A stretch of DNA of 64,000 bases from Mesorhizobium sp. ZC-5 (GCF_025753855.1 NZ_JAOWPT010000005.1:372001-436000), one strand, 5' to 3'. Shown: positions 22,561 to 33,343, counted from the stretch's first letter. The notes: generated by a model from the letters alone, not told the origin. Translations and numbers: made by a program.

Positions 22561-22636
22561 TGGTGAGCGCGCAGGGATTCGAACCCTGGACCTACTGATT
22601 AAAAGTCAGTTGCTCTACCGGCTGAGCTACGCGCTC
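22561..22636 (-). tRNA. tRNA-Lys (anticodon UUU)
   Basis: On the minus strand a complete cloverleaf of 76 bases folds: acceptor GAGCGCG/CGCGCTC, D arm GCTC/GAGC, anticodon stem ACTGA/TCAGT with loop CTTTTAA, and T arm CAGGG-TTCGAAT-CCCTG. A discriminator A and an encoded CCA follow. The anticodon read from the loop is UUU, decoding lysine AAA/AAG. No integrase or duplicated tRNA 3' end was seen nearby. Confidence 0.96.
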
Positions 22637-22845
22637 CCGTGGCCGGCAAGAACCGTCCCCGAAATTGCGGCGGAACATAGGGAGACAGGCGGGGCCGGTC
22701 AACCGGAAAAACGCCGTTGCAGCAAGCCGTTTCCTTCACCGCTTGCAAGTAGCGCGACATCACGGTTATCTGATCGCGGGGAACAAAATCCTCCCCCGCC
22801 CGTTGCTCCCGGCAAGGGACCGATGAATCCGTCGAGGAGACAACC

Positions 22846-23379
22846 ATGAAGAAGATTTTGTCAGGTCTTTGCGCCACGGCGCTGGCCTTCACCTTCGCCG
22901 TTACGGCGGTGGTTCCGGTCAACGCGGCGCCGGTCGTGGTGGCGCCGAAGGCCGAATCCATGACCGACGTGAAGTTGGTGCAGTCAGGCCCGGAGTGGCG
23001 CCGGCTGCAGCGCCGCGGCATGCGCCAGGACCGTCGTCAGTTCCGTCGGGATTTCCGCCAGGACCGCCGTCAGTATCGCCGCGAAGTCCGCCGGGATCGG
23101 CGCGAATTCCGGCGTGACCGGGATTATGGCTGGTATCGGGGCCATCGTGGCTACCGCGACTATCGCCCCGGCTACCGCGAATATAATGGCTTCTGGTTCC
23201 CGGCTGCGGCTTTCATAACCGGCGCGATCATTAGCGGCGCGATCGCCAACCAGCCGCGCGTCAGCGGCGGCAGCGCCCATGAACAGTGGTGCTACAACCG
23301 CTACCGGTCGTATCGTGCCTACGACAACACGTTCCAGCCGTACAACGGCCCGCGCCAGCAGTGCTATTCGCCCTACTGA
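22846..23379 (+). CDS. BA14K family protein
   Basis: 177 aa with a signal peptide (cleaved after VNA, about residue 27) and a long Arg/Asp/Gln-rich central region of near-repeats ([19 protein letters not shown]). A short hydrophobic segment follows ([17 protein letters not shown]). The C-terminal BA14K block contains [20 protein letters not shown] and ends QQCYSPY, with two cysteines. The founding member is a Brucella immunoreactive protein with lectin-like activity; the role of this one is unknown. An intrinsic terminator follows at 23405. The gene supports placement in the Hyphomicrobiales. Confidence 0.9.
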   Translation: MKKILSGLCATALAFTFAVTAVVPVNAAPVVVAPKAESMTDVKLVQSGPEWRRLQRRGMRQDRRQFRRDFRQDRRQYRREVRRDRREFRRDRDYGWYRGHRGYRDYRPGYREYNGFWFPAAAFITGAIISGAIANQPRVSGGSAHEQWCYNRYRSYRAYDNTFQPYNGPRQQCYSPY

Positions 23380-23404
23380 TTCGCGTGATCGGATAAACAA
23401 GCGA

Positions 23405-23434
23405 GAACCCGCGTTTCGGCGCGGGTTCTTTTTT
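23405..23434 (+). terminator. Intrinsic terminator of the BA14K gene
   Basis: GAACCCGCG / CGCGGGTTC forms a perfect 9-bp stem with a 6-base loop, followed by six T. It lies 25 bases after the stop codon and 15 bases before the convergent glpK stop. Confidence 0.9.
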
Positions 23435-23448
23435 GTACTATTTCCGCG

Positions 23449-24935
<1,487 letters not shown>

Positions 24936-24939
<4 letters not shown>

Positions 24940-25433
24940 GTGTCTCCCGTTGGATTGTCCTTGGCGTCACCCGGCAGGTGCACGTCGTAGCGCGCAAAGA
25001 TATCCCGTTGCCAGTCCGCGTCGTGGAAAGAGAGCCGATAGTCGCCGACATCAGCCAGCCTGACGCGTTTCCAGCCGCGATTGTGTACCGCCATTATCAC
25101 CAGACGATATTGCACGCTGGGCGGTCCGGACAGCGTGTAGAAACAGTAGTAGTCGATACTTGGCTGACGCCTGCGGCTCACCTTCTGGCAGAAGACATCG
25201 TCGATGCTCACGAAGCTCGACCTGTTGATCTCCTCGGCGCTGCCATCCCCCCTGAATGCGGTGAGCGTCCCGTTGCGGATGAAGCCGTATTCAAGGAACG
25301 TATCGAGGTCGGAACGCGCGGGAAATCCCCATCCCAGGAGCCAGTAGAAAAACAGGAAAGCGGCGGTGAGCACTGTTGCAACCACCGCCCATGAACTTTT
25401 GAAGAATCTGTCGCGCTCCGAATAGGTCGCCAT
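24936..25433 (-). CDS. Single-span membrane protein of unknown function in the glycerol cluster
   Basis: 165 aa with one transmembrane helix near residues 15-36 ([22 protein letters not shown]) and a predicted periplasmic domain of about 125 residues containing two cysteines (DDVFCQKV and DYYCFYTL). No recognised domain. It sits between the transporter binding-protein gene and glpK, overlapping glpK by four bases (ATGA), so it is translated with the glycerol genes. Membership suggests an accessory envelope role, which is inference only. Confidence 0.7.
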
Positions 25434-25509
25434 TCATCTTCCTGAAAAGGGCGGGCTCGACGCCCGCCCTCCAAAAGCAGCGATCTCGGCGGCAAACCGC
25501 CAATCGCTC

Positions 25510-27234
25510 TTACTTCTGCCAGCTCTTCACCAGCTCGTCATAGCTTACGGTCTGGCCTTGTTCCTTCTCGTTCTCGATCTTCAGCTGCGGCGCGAGATTG
25601 CCTGCCTTCACCGCTTCCGCGTTCCAGTAGGCCAGGTCGTGCTCCTCGGCGAGCTTCGGGCCGATATCGCCCTGCACACCGGCGCGCTCGAGACGCTCCA
25701 GCACCTGCTCCTGTTCCGCGCAGAGCGAGTCCATCGCTTCCTGCGCTGTCTTGGCGCCCGACGACGCGTCGCCGATCGCCTGCCACCACAGCTGGGCCAG
25801 CTTCGGATAATCCGGCACGTTCGTTCCCGTCGGCGACCACTGCACGCGGGCCGGCGACCGGTAGAACTCGATCAACCCGCCGAGCTTCGGCGCGCGATCG
25901 GTGAACGACTTGTGCTGGATGGTCGATTCGCGGATGAGCGTCAGGCCGACATGGCTCTTCTTCACATCCACGGTCTTGGAGGTGACGAACTGCGCATAGA
26001 GCCAGGCAGCCTTGGCGCGGTCGTCCGGCGTCGACTTCAGCAGCGTCCAGGAACCCACGTCCTGGTAGCCGAGCTTCATGCCGTCCTTCCAGTAGACGCC
26101 GTGCGGCGACGGAGCGAAACGCCATTTCGGCGTGCCGTCCTCGTTCACCACCGGCAGGCCCGGCTTGACGAAGTCAGCCGTGAAAGCCGTATAGGTGAAC
26201 ATCTGCTGCGCGACCTCGCCCTGCGAGGGAACCGGCCCGGATTCGCCAAAAGTCATGCCCTGGGCGGCGGCCGGTGCGTAGGCCTTCAACCAGTCGAGAT
26301 ATTTCTGGATGGCATAAACCGAGGCCGGGCCGTTGGTGTCGCCGCCACGCGCCACGCACGAGCCGACCGGCTGCGACTTGTCGTTGACCTTGATACCCCA
26401 TTCGTCGACTGGCAAGCCGTTCGGCAGGCCCTTGTCGCCGTTGCCGGCCATGGAGAGCCAGGCGTCGGTGAACCGCCAACCAAGCGACGGGTCCTTCTTG
26501 CCATAGTCCATGTGGCCGTAGACCTTCTTGCCGTCGATCTCGCGACCGGTGAAGAACTCGGCGATGTCCTCATAGGCCGACCAGTTGACCGGCACGCCGA
26601 GATCGTAGCCGTACTTCGCCTTGAAGTCGGCCTTGTTCTTCTCATCGTTGAACCAGTCGTAGCGGAACCAGTAGAGGTTCGCGAACTGCTGGTCGGGCAG
26701 CTGGTAGAGGTCGCCGTCCGGAGCCGTCGTGAACTTGGTGCCGATGAAGTCGGCGAGGTCGAGGTTCGGGTTGGTGACATCCTTGCCCTCGTTCGCCATC
26801 CAGTCGGTCAGGCTGCGCGCCTGCTGGTAGCGCCAGTGCGTTCCGATCAGATCGCTGTCGTTGACGTAGGCGTCATAGACGTTTTCACCCGACTGCATCT
26901 GGGTCTGCAGCTTTTCGACGACGTCGCCCTCGCCGATCAGGTCATGGGTGATCTTGATGCCGGTGATGTCCGAAAACGCCTTGGCCAGCGTCTTCGATTC
27001 ATATTCGTGGGTGGTGATCGTTTCCGAGACGACCTTGATCTCCATGCCGGCGAATGGCTTCGCCGCATCGATGAACCACTGCATTTCGGCTTCCTGGGCG
27101 GCGCGGTCCAGGGTCGACATGTCCTGGATTTCGGCGTCGAGGAACGCCTTGGCTTCGTCCATGCCGGCCCAGGCCTGACTGGAGCAAAGGACAAGTGCAA
27201 GAATGCTCGTTGATGCTAATATTTGCCGTCGCAT
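25510..27234 (-). CDS. glpV: Glycerol ABC transporter, periplasmic solute-binding protein
   Basis: A 574-aa extracellular solute-binding protein, longer than typical family-1 sugar-binding proteins but the size of rhizobial GlpV. A signal peptide covers about residues 1-23 (ILALVLCSSQAWA). The body has aromatic-rich segments such as YWFRYDWFND and LPDQQFANLYWFRYDW and a C-terminal YDELVKSWQK. By gene order it captures glycerol for the GlpSTPQU importer described genetically in Rhizobium leguminosarum. It is separated by 77 bases from the DUF2160 gene and starts its own ribosome site after a short leader. Confidence 0.9.
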   Translation of the reverse strand: MRRQILASTSILALVLCSSQAWAGMDEAKAFLDAEIQDMSTLDRAAQEAEMQWFIDAAKPFAGMEIKVVSETITTHEYESKTLAKAFSDITGIKITHDLIGEGDVVEKLQTQMQSGENVYDAYVNDSDLIGTHWRYQQARSLTDWMANEGKDVTNPNLDLADFIGTKFTTAPDGDLYQLPDQQFANLYWFRYDWFNDEKNKADFKAKYGYDLGVPVNWSAYEDIAEFFTGREIDGKKVYGHMDYGKKDPSLGWRFTDAWLSMAGNGDKGLPNGLPVDEWGIKVNDKSQPVGSCVARGGDTNGPASVYAIQKYLDWLKAYAPAAAQGMTFGESGPVPSQGEVAQQMFTYTAFTADFVKPGLPVVNEDGTPKWRFAPSPHGVYWKDGMKLGYQDVGSWTLLKSTPDDRAKAAWLYAQFVTSKTVDVKKSHVGLTLIRESTIQHKSFTDRAPKLGGLIEFYRSPARVQWSPTGTNVPDYPKLAQLWWQAIGDASSGAKTAQEAMDSLCAEQEQVLERLERAGVQGDIGPKLAEEHDLAYWNAEAVKAGNLAPQLKIENEKEQGQTVSYDELVKSWQK

Positions 27235-27311
27235 GAGTTTCCTCCCTTAAAGGTTTCAAAGTGCGATTTGGGGCGGTCGCCGGCACGCGGCCGCTCCAAC
27301 AGTTTCCCCCT

Positions 27312-27722
27312 CTATACGTAGCGGAACACGCCGATGGCGTAGACCACGGAGAGAGCGAGAGCCCACCACAGGCTAGGTCCGACAAGACCCAGCCAAGCGA
27401 GATGGATGAAGGCGCTGCCGAGCAGCGAAACGAAGAGACGGTCGCCGCGCGTCGTCTCGAAGCGCAGCACGCCGACACGCGGATTGCCGCCCGGCGAGGC
27501 AAACTCCCACACCGCCATCAGCAAAAGCAGCAGAAGAATGGTCAGGAAGAACAGCGCGCTCGGAAACGACCACGCCATCCAGCCGCCGGGGAAAAGCGAA
27601 GCGAACCAGTCGATCTCGCCGTCCTTGAGCGGCAGTTGCATGGCAAGCAGCCACGCCACGACACCGTAGAGCACAAGCACGACGACAAGCGGTATCTGCC
27701 AGCGACGGGTGGCGGTCATCAT
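27312..27722 (-). CDS. glpU: DUF2160 membrane protein of the glycerol transporter
   Basis: 136 aa with three to four hydrophobic helices (IPLVVVLVLYGVVAWLLAM; ALFFLTILLLLLLMAVW; ALALSVVYAIGVF) and the DUF2160-type centre DWFASLFPGGWMAW and RGDRLFVSLLGSAFIHLAW. It is a conserved component of rhizobial glycerol ABC loci (glpU) with an unresolved role. The start at 27722 (ATGATGA) overlaps the glpQ stop; the second ATG at 27719 is equally possible. It is part of the uninterrupted glpD-S-T-P-Q-U-V operon. Confidence 0.85.
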   Translation of the reverse strand: MMTATRRWQIPLVVVLVLYGVVAWLLAMQLPLKDGEIDWFASLFPGGWMAWSFPSALFFLTILLLLLLMAVWEFASPGGNPRVGVLRFETTRGDRLFVSLLGSAFIHLAWLGLVGPSLWWALALSVVYAIGVFRYV

Positions 27723-28642
27723 ACCCTCCCCAGGGCAAAGCCCTTGGCGATGTAGTTGCGCACGAACCAGATCACCAGCGCACCGGGAATGATGGTGAGC
27801 ACACCGGCCGCCGCCAGCACGCCCCAGTCTAGCCCGGAGGCCGACACGGTGCGGGTCATGATCGCGGCGATCGGCTTGGCGTCGGTGGTTGTCAGCGTGC
27901 GTGCGATCAACAATTCCACCCACGAGAACATGAAGCAGAAGAAAGCCGCGACGCCGATGCCGCTGGCAATCAGCGGGGTGAAGATCTTCACGAAGAAGCG
28001 CGGGAAGGAATAGCCGTCGATATAGGCGGTCTCGTCGATCTCCTTCGGCACGCCGGACATGAAACCTTCAAGAATCCACACCGCCAGCGGCACGTTGAAC
28101 AGGCAGTGCGCCAGCGCCACCGCGATATGGGTGTCGATCAGCCCGAAGGCGGAATAGAGCTGGAAGAACGGCAGCGCGAACACCGCCGGCGGCGCCATGC
28201 GGTTGGTGAGCAGCCAGAAGAACAAATGCTTGTCGCCGAGGAAGCGGTAGCGCGAGAAGGCGTAGGCCGCCGGCAGCGCCGCGAGCACGGAAATCACCGT
28301 GTTCATGACCACATAGATGATCGAGTTGATGTAGCCCTTGTACCAGGACGGGTCTGTGAAGATGACGGCGTAGTTGCGCAGGGTCGGGTCCTGCGGCCAC
28401 AGCGAAAACTGACCAAGGATTTCCTGATTGGTCTTGAAGCTCATGTTGATGAGCCAATAGATCGGCAGCATCAGGAAAATGATGTAGAGCGTCGGCACCA
28501 GCCACCAGAAGCGCGATTCATCGCCGCGGCGGCGCATGCGGCGACCGATCTCGGCTTGCGACAGATTGCCGGCCGTTGCCCGTGCTTCGGCCTGCCGGGC
28601 CAGCATTTCGTTATTGGCGGTGTTCTGATCGGGCGCCGCCAT
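27719..28642 (-). CDS. glpQ: Glycerol ABC transporter permease GlpQ
   Basis: A 307-aa inner-membrane permease of the MalG type with six predicted helices. A cytoplasmic N-terminal extension of about 45 residues is rich in Arg/Glu/Ala. The EAA-like loop that contacts the ATPases is EIDETAYIDGYSFPRFFVKI near residue 210. It pairs with GlpP. It begins one base after the glpP stop and its own stop overlaps the DUF2160 start, indicating a tightly packed operon. Confidence 0.92.
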   Translation of the reverse strand: MAAPDQNTANNEMLARQAEARATAGNLSQAEIGRRMRRRGDESRFWWLVPTLYIIFLMLPIYWLINMSFKTNQEILGQFSLWPQDPTLRNYAVIFTDPSWYKGYINSIIYVVMNTVISVLAALPAAYAFSRYRFLGDKHLFFWLLTNRMAPPAVFALPFFQLYSAFGLIDTHIAVALAHCLFNVPLAVWILEGFMSGVPKEIDETAYIDGYSFPRFFVKIFTPLIASGIGVAAFFCFMFSWVELLIARTLTTTDAKPIAAIMTRTVSASGLDWGVLAAAGVLTIIPGALVIWFVRNYIAKGFALGRV

Positions 28643-28643
28643 C

Positions 28644-29510
28644 CTATTTCTCCGCGTCGTAGTTTGTCATCACGGTGTAGAACACCCATGAAAACAGAAG
28701 CACGATCAGGAAGTAGATGATCGACATCGCGGCCGCCGGTCCGAGGTCGAACTGGCCGATCGCCATCTTCACCAGGTCGATCGACAGGAACGTCGTGGAG
28801 TTGCCGGGGCCACCGCCGGTCACCACGAAGGGCTCGGTGTAGATCATGAAGCTATCCATGAAGCGCAAGAGCACGGCGATCAGGAGCACCCGGTTCATCT
28901 TCGGCAGCTGGATATAGCGGAAGATCGCCCAGCGCGACGCCCCATCGATCTTGGCAGCCTGGTAATAGGCGTCGGGGATCGACACCAGACCGGCGTAGCA
29001 CAAGAGCACGACAAGGCTCGTCCAGTGCCAGACATCCATGACGATAACCGTCACCCAGGCATCGAACGGATCGTTGACGTAATTGTAATCGATGCCGAGC
29101 TGCCTCAGCGTATAGCCCAGAAGCCCGATGTCGACGCGTCCGAAGACCTGCCAGATCGTGCCGACGACATTCCACGGAATGAGCAGCGGCAGCGCCATCA
29201 GCACCAGGCAGACCGGTACCCCCCAGCCGGACTTCGGCATGTTGAGCGCAATGAAGATGCCCAGCGGTATCTCGATCGCCAGAATGATGGCGGAAAAGAT
29301 GAGATTGCGGCCCATCGCCTCCCAGAAGCGGTCCGACGTCAGCATCTCCTCGAACCACTCGCTGCCGACCCAGAAGAAGACGTTGTTTCCGAAGGTGTCC
29401 TGAACCGAGTAGTTGACCACCGTCATCAGCGGGATCAGCGCCGAGAAGGCCACCAATATCAGCACCGGCAGCACCATGAACCAGGCTTTGTTGTTCCAGG
29501 TCTTTTCCAT
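28644..29510 (-). CDS. glpP: Glycerol ABC transporter permease GlpP
   Basis: A 288-aa MalF-type permease with six hydrophobic helices. The coupling loop is YQAAKIDGASRWAIFRYI near residue 195. Together with GlpQ it should form the glycerol channel across the inner membrane, energised by GlpS and GlpT. The ATG lies two bases after the glpT stop. Confidence 0.92.
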   Translation of the reverse strand: MEKTWNNKAWFMVLPVLILVAFSALIPLMTVVNYSVQDTFGNNVFFWVGSEWFEEMLTSDRFWEAMGRNLIFSAIILAIEIPLGIFIALNMPKSGWGVPVCLVLMALPLLIPWNVVGTIWQVFGRVDIGLLGYTLRQLGIDYNYVNDPFDAWVTVIVMDVWHWTSLVVLLCYAGLVSIPDAYYQAAKIDGASRWAIFRYIQLPKMNRVLLIAVLLRFMDSFMIYTEPFVVTGGGPGNSTTFLSIDLVKMAIGQFDLGPAAAMSIIYFLIVLLFSWVFYTVMTNYDAEK

Positions 29511-29512
29511 GG

Positions 29513-30583
29513 TCAGGCTCCCATCTCGACACGCCAGGAGCCGGCGTAGATGTTGATCCCCTTGGGGTCGAAGGTGACATGCGGGTCAGCTGGAATGTAG
29601 GCGTCCTCGCCGACGATCGCCGCGATCTCGCGGCCTTCGAGGTTGGCGCGGACGATCTTCTGGCGGCCGATGTCCTCGACCTTGCGGATCGACACCGGCA
29701 TGCCGGTCTTGCCGAGCCTGACGAATTCGGGGCGGATGCCGAGTTCCGTCGCCCCCTCGCCTGGACTTTTCAGCCCACCCGGCAGCTGAATCGTCTGGCT
29801 GCCGACGCGCGCCTTGCTGCCGTCGATGGCCACCGGCATGACGTTCATGCCGGGCGAGCCAATGAAATAGCCGACAAACGTGTGGCTCGGCCGCTCGAAC
29901 AGCTCGTCGGGCGTGCCGATCTGCACGATCTCGCCCTCGTACATCACCACCACCTTCTCGGCGAAGGTCAGCGCCTCGGTCTGGTCGTGGGTGACGTAGA
30001 CCATCGTATAGCCGAAGCGCCGGTGGAGCTGCTTTAATTGCGAGCGCAGCACCCATTTCATGTGCGGGTCGATGACGGTCAGCGGCTCGTCGAACAGGAT
30101 GGCGTTGACGTCGGAGCGCACCAGCCCGCGGCCGAGCGAGATCTTCTGCTTCTGGTCGGCGGTCAGACCGCGCGCCTTCTTCTTTGCCCAGTCCGCGAGG
30201 TCGATCATCTCGAGGATTTCGCGTACCTTGCGGTCCACATCGGCCTCGGCGACGCCGCGATTGCGCAGCGGGAACGCCAGATTGTCGTAGACGGTCATGG
30301 TGTCGTAGATGACCGGAAACTGGAACACCTGCGCGATGTTGCGCTCCTGCGTCGACAGATTGTTGACGTCGGTGCTGTCGAACAGCAACTGGCCGTGCGA
30401 GGCGCGCAGCAGGCCGGAAATGATGTTCAAGAGCGTGGTCTTGCCGCAGCCCGACGGTCCGAGCAGCGCATAGGCGCCGCCGTCGGCAAAACTCGTATGC
30501 ACTTCCTTCAGCGCATAGTCGGATTCGGCTTTCGGGTTCGCCACATAGGAGTGGCGGATGTGGTTGAGGTCGATCCGAGCCAT
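29513..30583 (-). CDS. glpT: Glycerol ABC transporter ATPase GlpT (degenerate signature motif)
   Basis: A 356-aa MalK-like ATPase with a C-terminal TOBE/OB regulatory region. Walker A is LLGPSGCGKTTLL (near residue 40), Walker B AILFDEPLTVID, and the switch histidine is present in VYVTHDQTEAL. The ABC signature normally read as LSGGQ is LTADQ here (GLTADQKQKISLGRGL), so this subunit contributes a poor signature to the opposite ATP site. Its partner GlpS has the reverse defect. It lies 11 bases downstream of glpS. Confidence 0.93.
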   Translation of the reverse strand: MARIDLNHIRHSYVANPKAESDYALKEVHTSFADGGAYALLGPSGCGKTTLLNIISGLLRASHGQLLFDSTDVNNLSTQERNIAQVFQFPVIYDTMTVYDNLAFPLRNRGVAEADVDRKVREILEMIDLADWAKKKARGLTADQKQKISLGRGLVRSDVNAILFDEPLTVIDPHMKWVLRSQLKQLHRRFGYTMVYVTHDQTEALTFAEKVVVMYEGEIVQIGTPDELFERPSHTFVGYFIGSPGMNVMPVAIDGSKARVGSQTIQLPGGLKSPGEGATELGIRPEFVRLGKTGMPVSIRKVEDIGRQKIVRANLEGREIAAIVGEDAYIPADPHVTFDPKGINIYAGSWRVEMGA

Positions 30584-30594
30584 CCTGCCCTCCT

Positions 30595-31677
30595 CTAGGC
30601 CGCCAGTTTCGGGGAAACGCCGGCCGCGCGGCCGTCGCTATCGAACACCATCAGGTGGCGCGGGTCGATGAACACATCGACAGTCTCGTCCGCCTCGAAA
30701 TGATGGATGCCAGGCGCCAGCATGACCCATCGCGCATCGGCGAAATCGAGATGCACGAAGCTTTCCGAGCCGGTGATCTCCGTTGCCGTCACCTTGGCGC
30801 GCACCGGCACCGCCTCGGCATTCGGGCGGCTGAGAGAAAGATGGTGGGGCTGGAAGCCGATCGTATAGGGACCGTCGGCTATGCCGGAGAGTTCGCGGGG
30901 AACAGGCAGGCCCACCCCACCATCAAGCTGGAAACCGGATCCCGTCTTGCGCAACACGATCGTGTTCAGCGGCGGGTCGGCGAACGTTTTTGCGGTGACC
31001 AGGTCGTTCGGCTTGCGGAACACCTCGATCGTCGGCCCGAACTGCGTCACCCGGCCCTCCGACAGGGTTGCGGTGTTGCCGCCGAGCAGCAGCGCTTCGT
31101 GCGGCTCCGTCGTCGCATAGACGAAGATGGTGCCGGCTGCGGCGAAGATTTTTGGCAATTCGGCGCGCAACTCCTCGCGCAGCTTGTAGTCGAGGTTGGC
31201 GAGCGGCTCGTCGAGCAGCACCAGCCCAGCGTTCTTGACGATGGCGCGCGCCAGCGCCGTGCGCTGCTGCTGGCCGCCGGAAAGGTTGAGCGGCGTGCGG
31301 TCGAGATAGGGCGTCAGCCGCAGCAACTCGGCAGCGCGGCGGACTTCAGCGTCGATCTTGGATTGCTCGGCGCCGGCGACCCGCAGCGGCGACGCAATGT
31401 TCTCGTAGACGGTCATCGCCGGATAATTGATGAACTGCTGGTAGACCATGGCGATCTTGCGCTTCTGCACCGGCACGCCGGTGACATTGACACCATCGAA
31501 CCAGACGGAGCCCGACGTCGGCACGTCGAGCCCGGCCATCAGCCGCATCAGGCTGGTCTTGCCCGACAGCGTAGGGCCGAGTAGCACGTTGAGCGAGCCG
31601 TGCTGAAGCACCAGCGACACGTCGCTGATGTGCGACTGGCCGCCTGCCACCTTCGAAACATTCCTGAGCTCGAGCAT
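30595..31677 (-). CDS. glpS: Glycerol ABC transporter ATPase GlpS (H-switch histidine missing)
   Basis: A 360-aa MalK-like ATPase. Walker A is GPTLSGKTS, the signature is intact as LSGGQQQRTALARAI, and Walker B is VLLDEPLANLD. The H-loop, normally YVTHDQxEA, reads VYATTEPHEAL, so the switch histidine is replaced by threonine. The C-terminal OB/TOBE part follows. The open frame extends 17 codons further, but MLELRNVSKVAGG at 31677 is the family N-terminus. It begins the transporter part of the operon, 19 bases after glpD. Confidence 0.93.
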   Translation of the reverse strand: MLELRNVSKVAGGQSHISDVSLVLQHGSLNVLLGPTLSGKTSLMRLMAGLDVPTSGSVWFDGVNVTGVPVQKRKIAMVYQQFINYPAMTVYENIASPLRVAGAEQSKIDAEVRRAAELLRLTPYLDRTPLNLSGGQQQRTALARAIVKNAGLVLLDEPLANLDYKLREELRAELPKIFAAAGTIFVYATTEPHEALLLGGNTATLSEGRVTQFGPTIEVFRKPNDLVTAKTFADPPLNTIVLRKTGSGFQLDGGVGLPVPRELSGIADGPYTIGFQPHHLSLSRPNAEAVPVRAKVTATEITGSESFVHLDFADARWVMLAPGIHHFEADETVDVFIDPRHLMVFDSDGRAAGVSPKLAA

Positions 31678-31696
31678 CGGTTCCTCCCGCCCCGCC

Positions 31697-33217
31697 CTAT
31701 TCCGCCGCTGCCGTGTGCGTATTGGCAAGCCCGCGCATGAATTCCTCCAGCACCGACGCCTGTTCCCGCGTCAGCCGCAGGCCGCGCTTGGTACGCCGCC
31801 ACAGTACATCTTCGGCGGTCACTGCCCACTCGTTTTCAGCGAGGTAGCGTACTTCCGCCTCGTAGAGATCGGCACCGAAATTCCTGCCGAGGTCCGCGTT
31901 CGATTTGGCGAGGCCGAGAACAGTTTTTGCCCGCGTGCCGTAAAGCCGGGTCAACCGGCGCGCATGAACGAAATCGAGAAACGGATAGGCATCCTTGAGC
32001 TTTTTCACCTGGGCATCAAAACCCTTGGCGGGAAAGTCGCCGCCCGGCAATGCGGCACTTGCCGTCCACGGCTTGCCCTTCCTGCCAAGCAAGGCCTCGA
32101 CCTTCTCCAGCATCGCCTCCGACAGGCGGCGGTAGGTGGTGATCTTGCCGCCGAAGATGTTGACGATCGGCGCCGCACCCTCGGGGTTCTCCGCCTTCAG
32201 CACATAGTCGCGCGTCGCCTCCTGCGCCTTCGCGGCGCCGTCGTCATAGAGCGGGCGCACCGCCGAGTAGGTCCAGACGATGTCCTCGCGTTTCACCGGC
32301 TGGCTGAAATACTCACTTGCCGCGTCGCATAGATAGTCGATCTCGGAATCGGAGATGACCACAGCATTCGGATCGCCTTCATAGTCGCGGTCCGTGGTGC
32401 CGATCAGAGTGTAGTCTTCCTCGTAGGGAATGGCGAAGATGATGCGGCCATCGCGGTTCTGGAAAAAGTAGGCCCTTGGATCCTCGAACTTTTTCGGCAC
32501 CACGATATGGCTGCCCTGGACCAGGCGCACATTATGGACATCGTTCTGTCCGACCGCCGCTGAGAGCACGTGATCGACCCACGGGCCGGCGGCGTTGACG
32601 ATCAGCCGCGCCCTCACCTCCTCGGTCCGGCGGGTGCGCGAATTCTCGACGCCGATCACCCAGTGACCATTGTCGCGGCGCGCGCCGGTGACCTTGGCGC
32701 GGGTGCGGACCGTCGCGCCACGGTCGGCCGCATCGCGCGCGTTCAGCACCACCATGCGGGCGTCGTTGACCCAGCAGTCGGAATATTCGAAGGCCTTTTT
32801 AAACAGGTTTTTCAACGGCTTGCCCGAAGCGTCGACGGCCATGTCGAGCGTCTTCGTCGCCGGCAGTTCCTTGCGTCCGCCAATGTGATCGTAGAGGAAA
32901 AGCCCGAGCCGGATTAGCCAGGCCGGGCGCAGCCCTTCGGCGTAAGGCAGAACGAAACGCATCGGCCATATGATGTGCGGCGCATTGCGCCACAGCACTT
33001 CGCGCTCCATCAGGGATTCGCGCACCAAACGAAACTCGTAATGTTCGAGATAACGCAGCCCGCCGTGGATCAGCTTGGTCGAACCGGATGAAGTTCCGCT
33101 GGCCAAGTCATTCATTTCGCATAGGAAAACGGAATAGCCACGACCCGCTGCGTCACGCGCTATGCCGCAGCCATTAATGCCGCCGCCGATGACAAAGATG
33201 TCATGGATTTCGTCCAC
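31697..33217 (-). CDS. glpD: Glycerol-3-phosphate dehydrogenase GlpD
   Basis: A 506-aa membrane-associated flavoenzyme oxidising glycerol-3-phosphate to dihydroxyacetone phosphate with electron delivery to quinone. The N-terminal FAD Rossmann motif is VIGGGINGCGIARDAAGRG (residues 9-27), followed by the family segment GTSSGSTKLIHGGLRYLEHY. The C-terminal DAO_C domain is present (about 390-500). It is the first gene of the glp operon, with a 126-base gap to glpR that carries CGAAA repeats which are probably repressor sites. Confidence 0.95.
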   Translation of the reverse strand: MDEIHDIFVIGGGINGCGIARDAAGRGYSVFLCEMNDLASGTSSGSTKLIHGGLRYLEHYEFRLVRESLMEREVLWRNAPHIIWPMRFVLPYAEGLRPAWLIRLGLFLYDHIGGRKELPATKTLDMAVDASGKPLKNLFKKAFEYSDCWVNDARMVVLNARDAADRGATVRTRAKVTGARRDNGHWVIGVENSRTRRTEEVRARLIVNAAGPWVDHVLSAAVGQNDVHNVRLVQGSHIVVPKKFEDPRAYFFQNRDGRIIFAIPYEEDYTLIGTTDRDYEGDPNAVVISDSEIDYLCDAASEYFSQPVKREDIVWTYSAVRPLYDDGAAKAQEATRDYVLKAENPEGAAPIVNIFGGKITTYRRLSEAMLEKVEALLGRKGKPWTASAALPGGDFPAKGFDAQVKKLKDAYPFLDFVHARRLTRLYGTRAKTVLGLAKSNADLGRNFGADLYEAEVRYLAENEWAVTAEDVLWRRTKRGLRLTREQASVLEEFMRGLANTHTAAAE

Positions 33218-33277
33218 AAAACCTCCCGGCTTTCGCAGTGCAGCATTCTTGCGGCTTTCCGAAAGCGTTTGGGAATT

Positions 33278-33309
33278 ATTTCGAACGAAGAACGAATGTC
33301 AAACGAAAT
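33278..33309. promoter_or_regulatory. Candidate GlpR operator upstream of glpD (four CGAA half sites)
   Basis: Between glpR and glpD, ATTTCG (33278-33283) and CGAAAT (33304-33309) face each other, and CGAA recurs at 33282, 33286, 33293 and 33304. The same CGAAA word dominates the glpR upstream region. DeoR-type repressors often bind such repeats, so the assignment to GlpR is inference. Confidence 0.5.
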
Positions 33310-33343
33310 CTCAGCTCACGCAGCACATTCGCTTTGCACGGCC

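Noticed and set aside
22561-22636. tRNA-Lys as attachment site of an integrated element
   Set aside because: No integrase, no second copy of the tRNA 3' end, and flanking genes are ordinary chromosomal genes.
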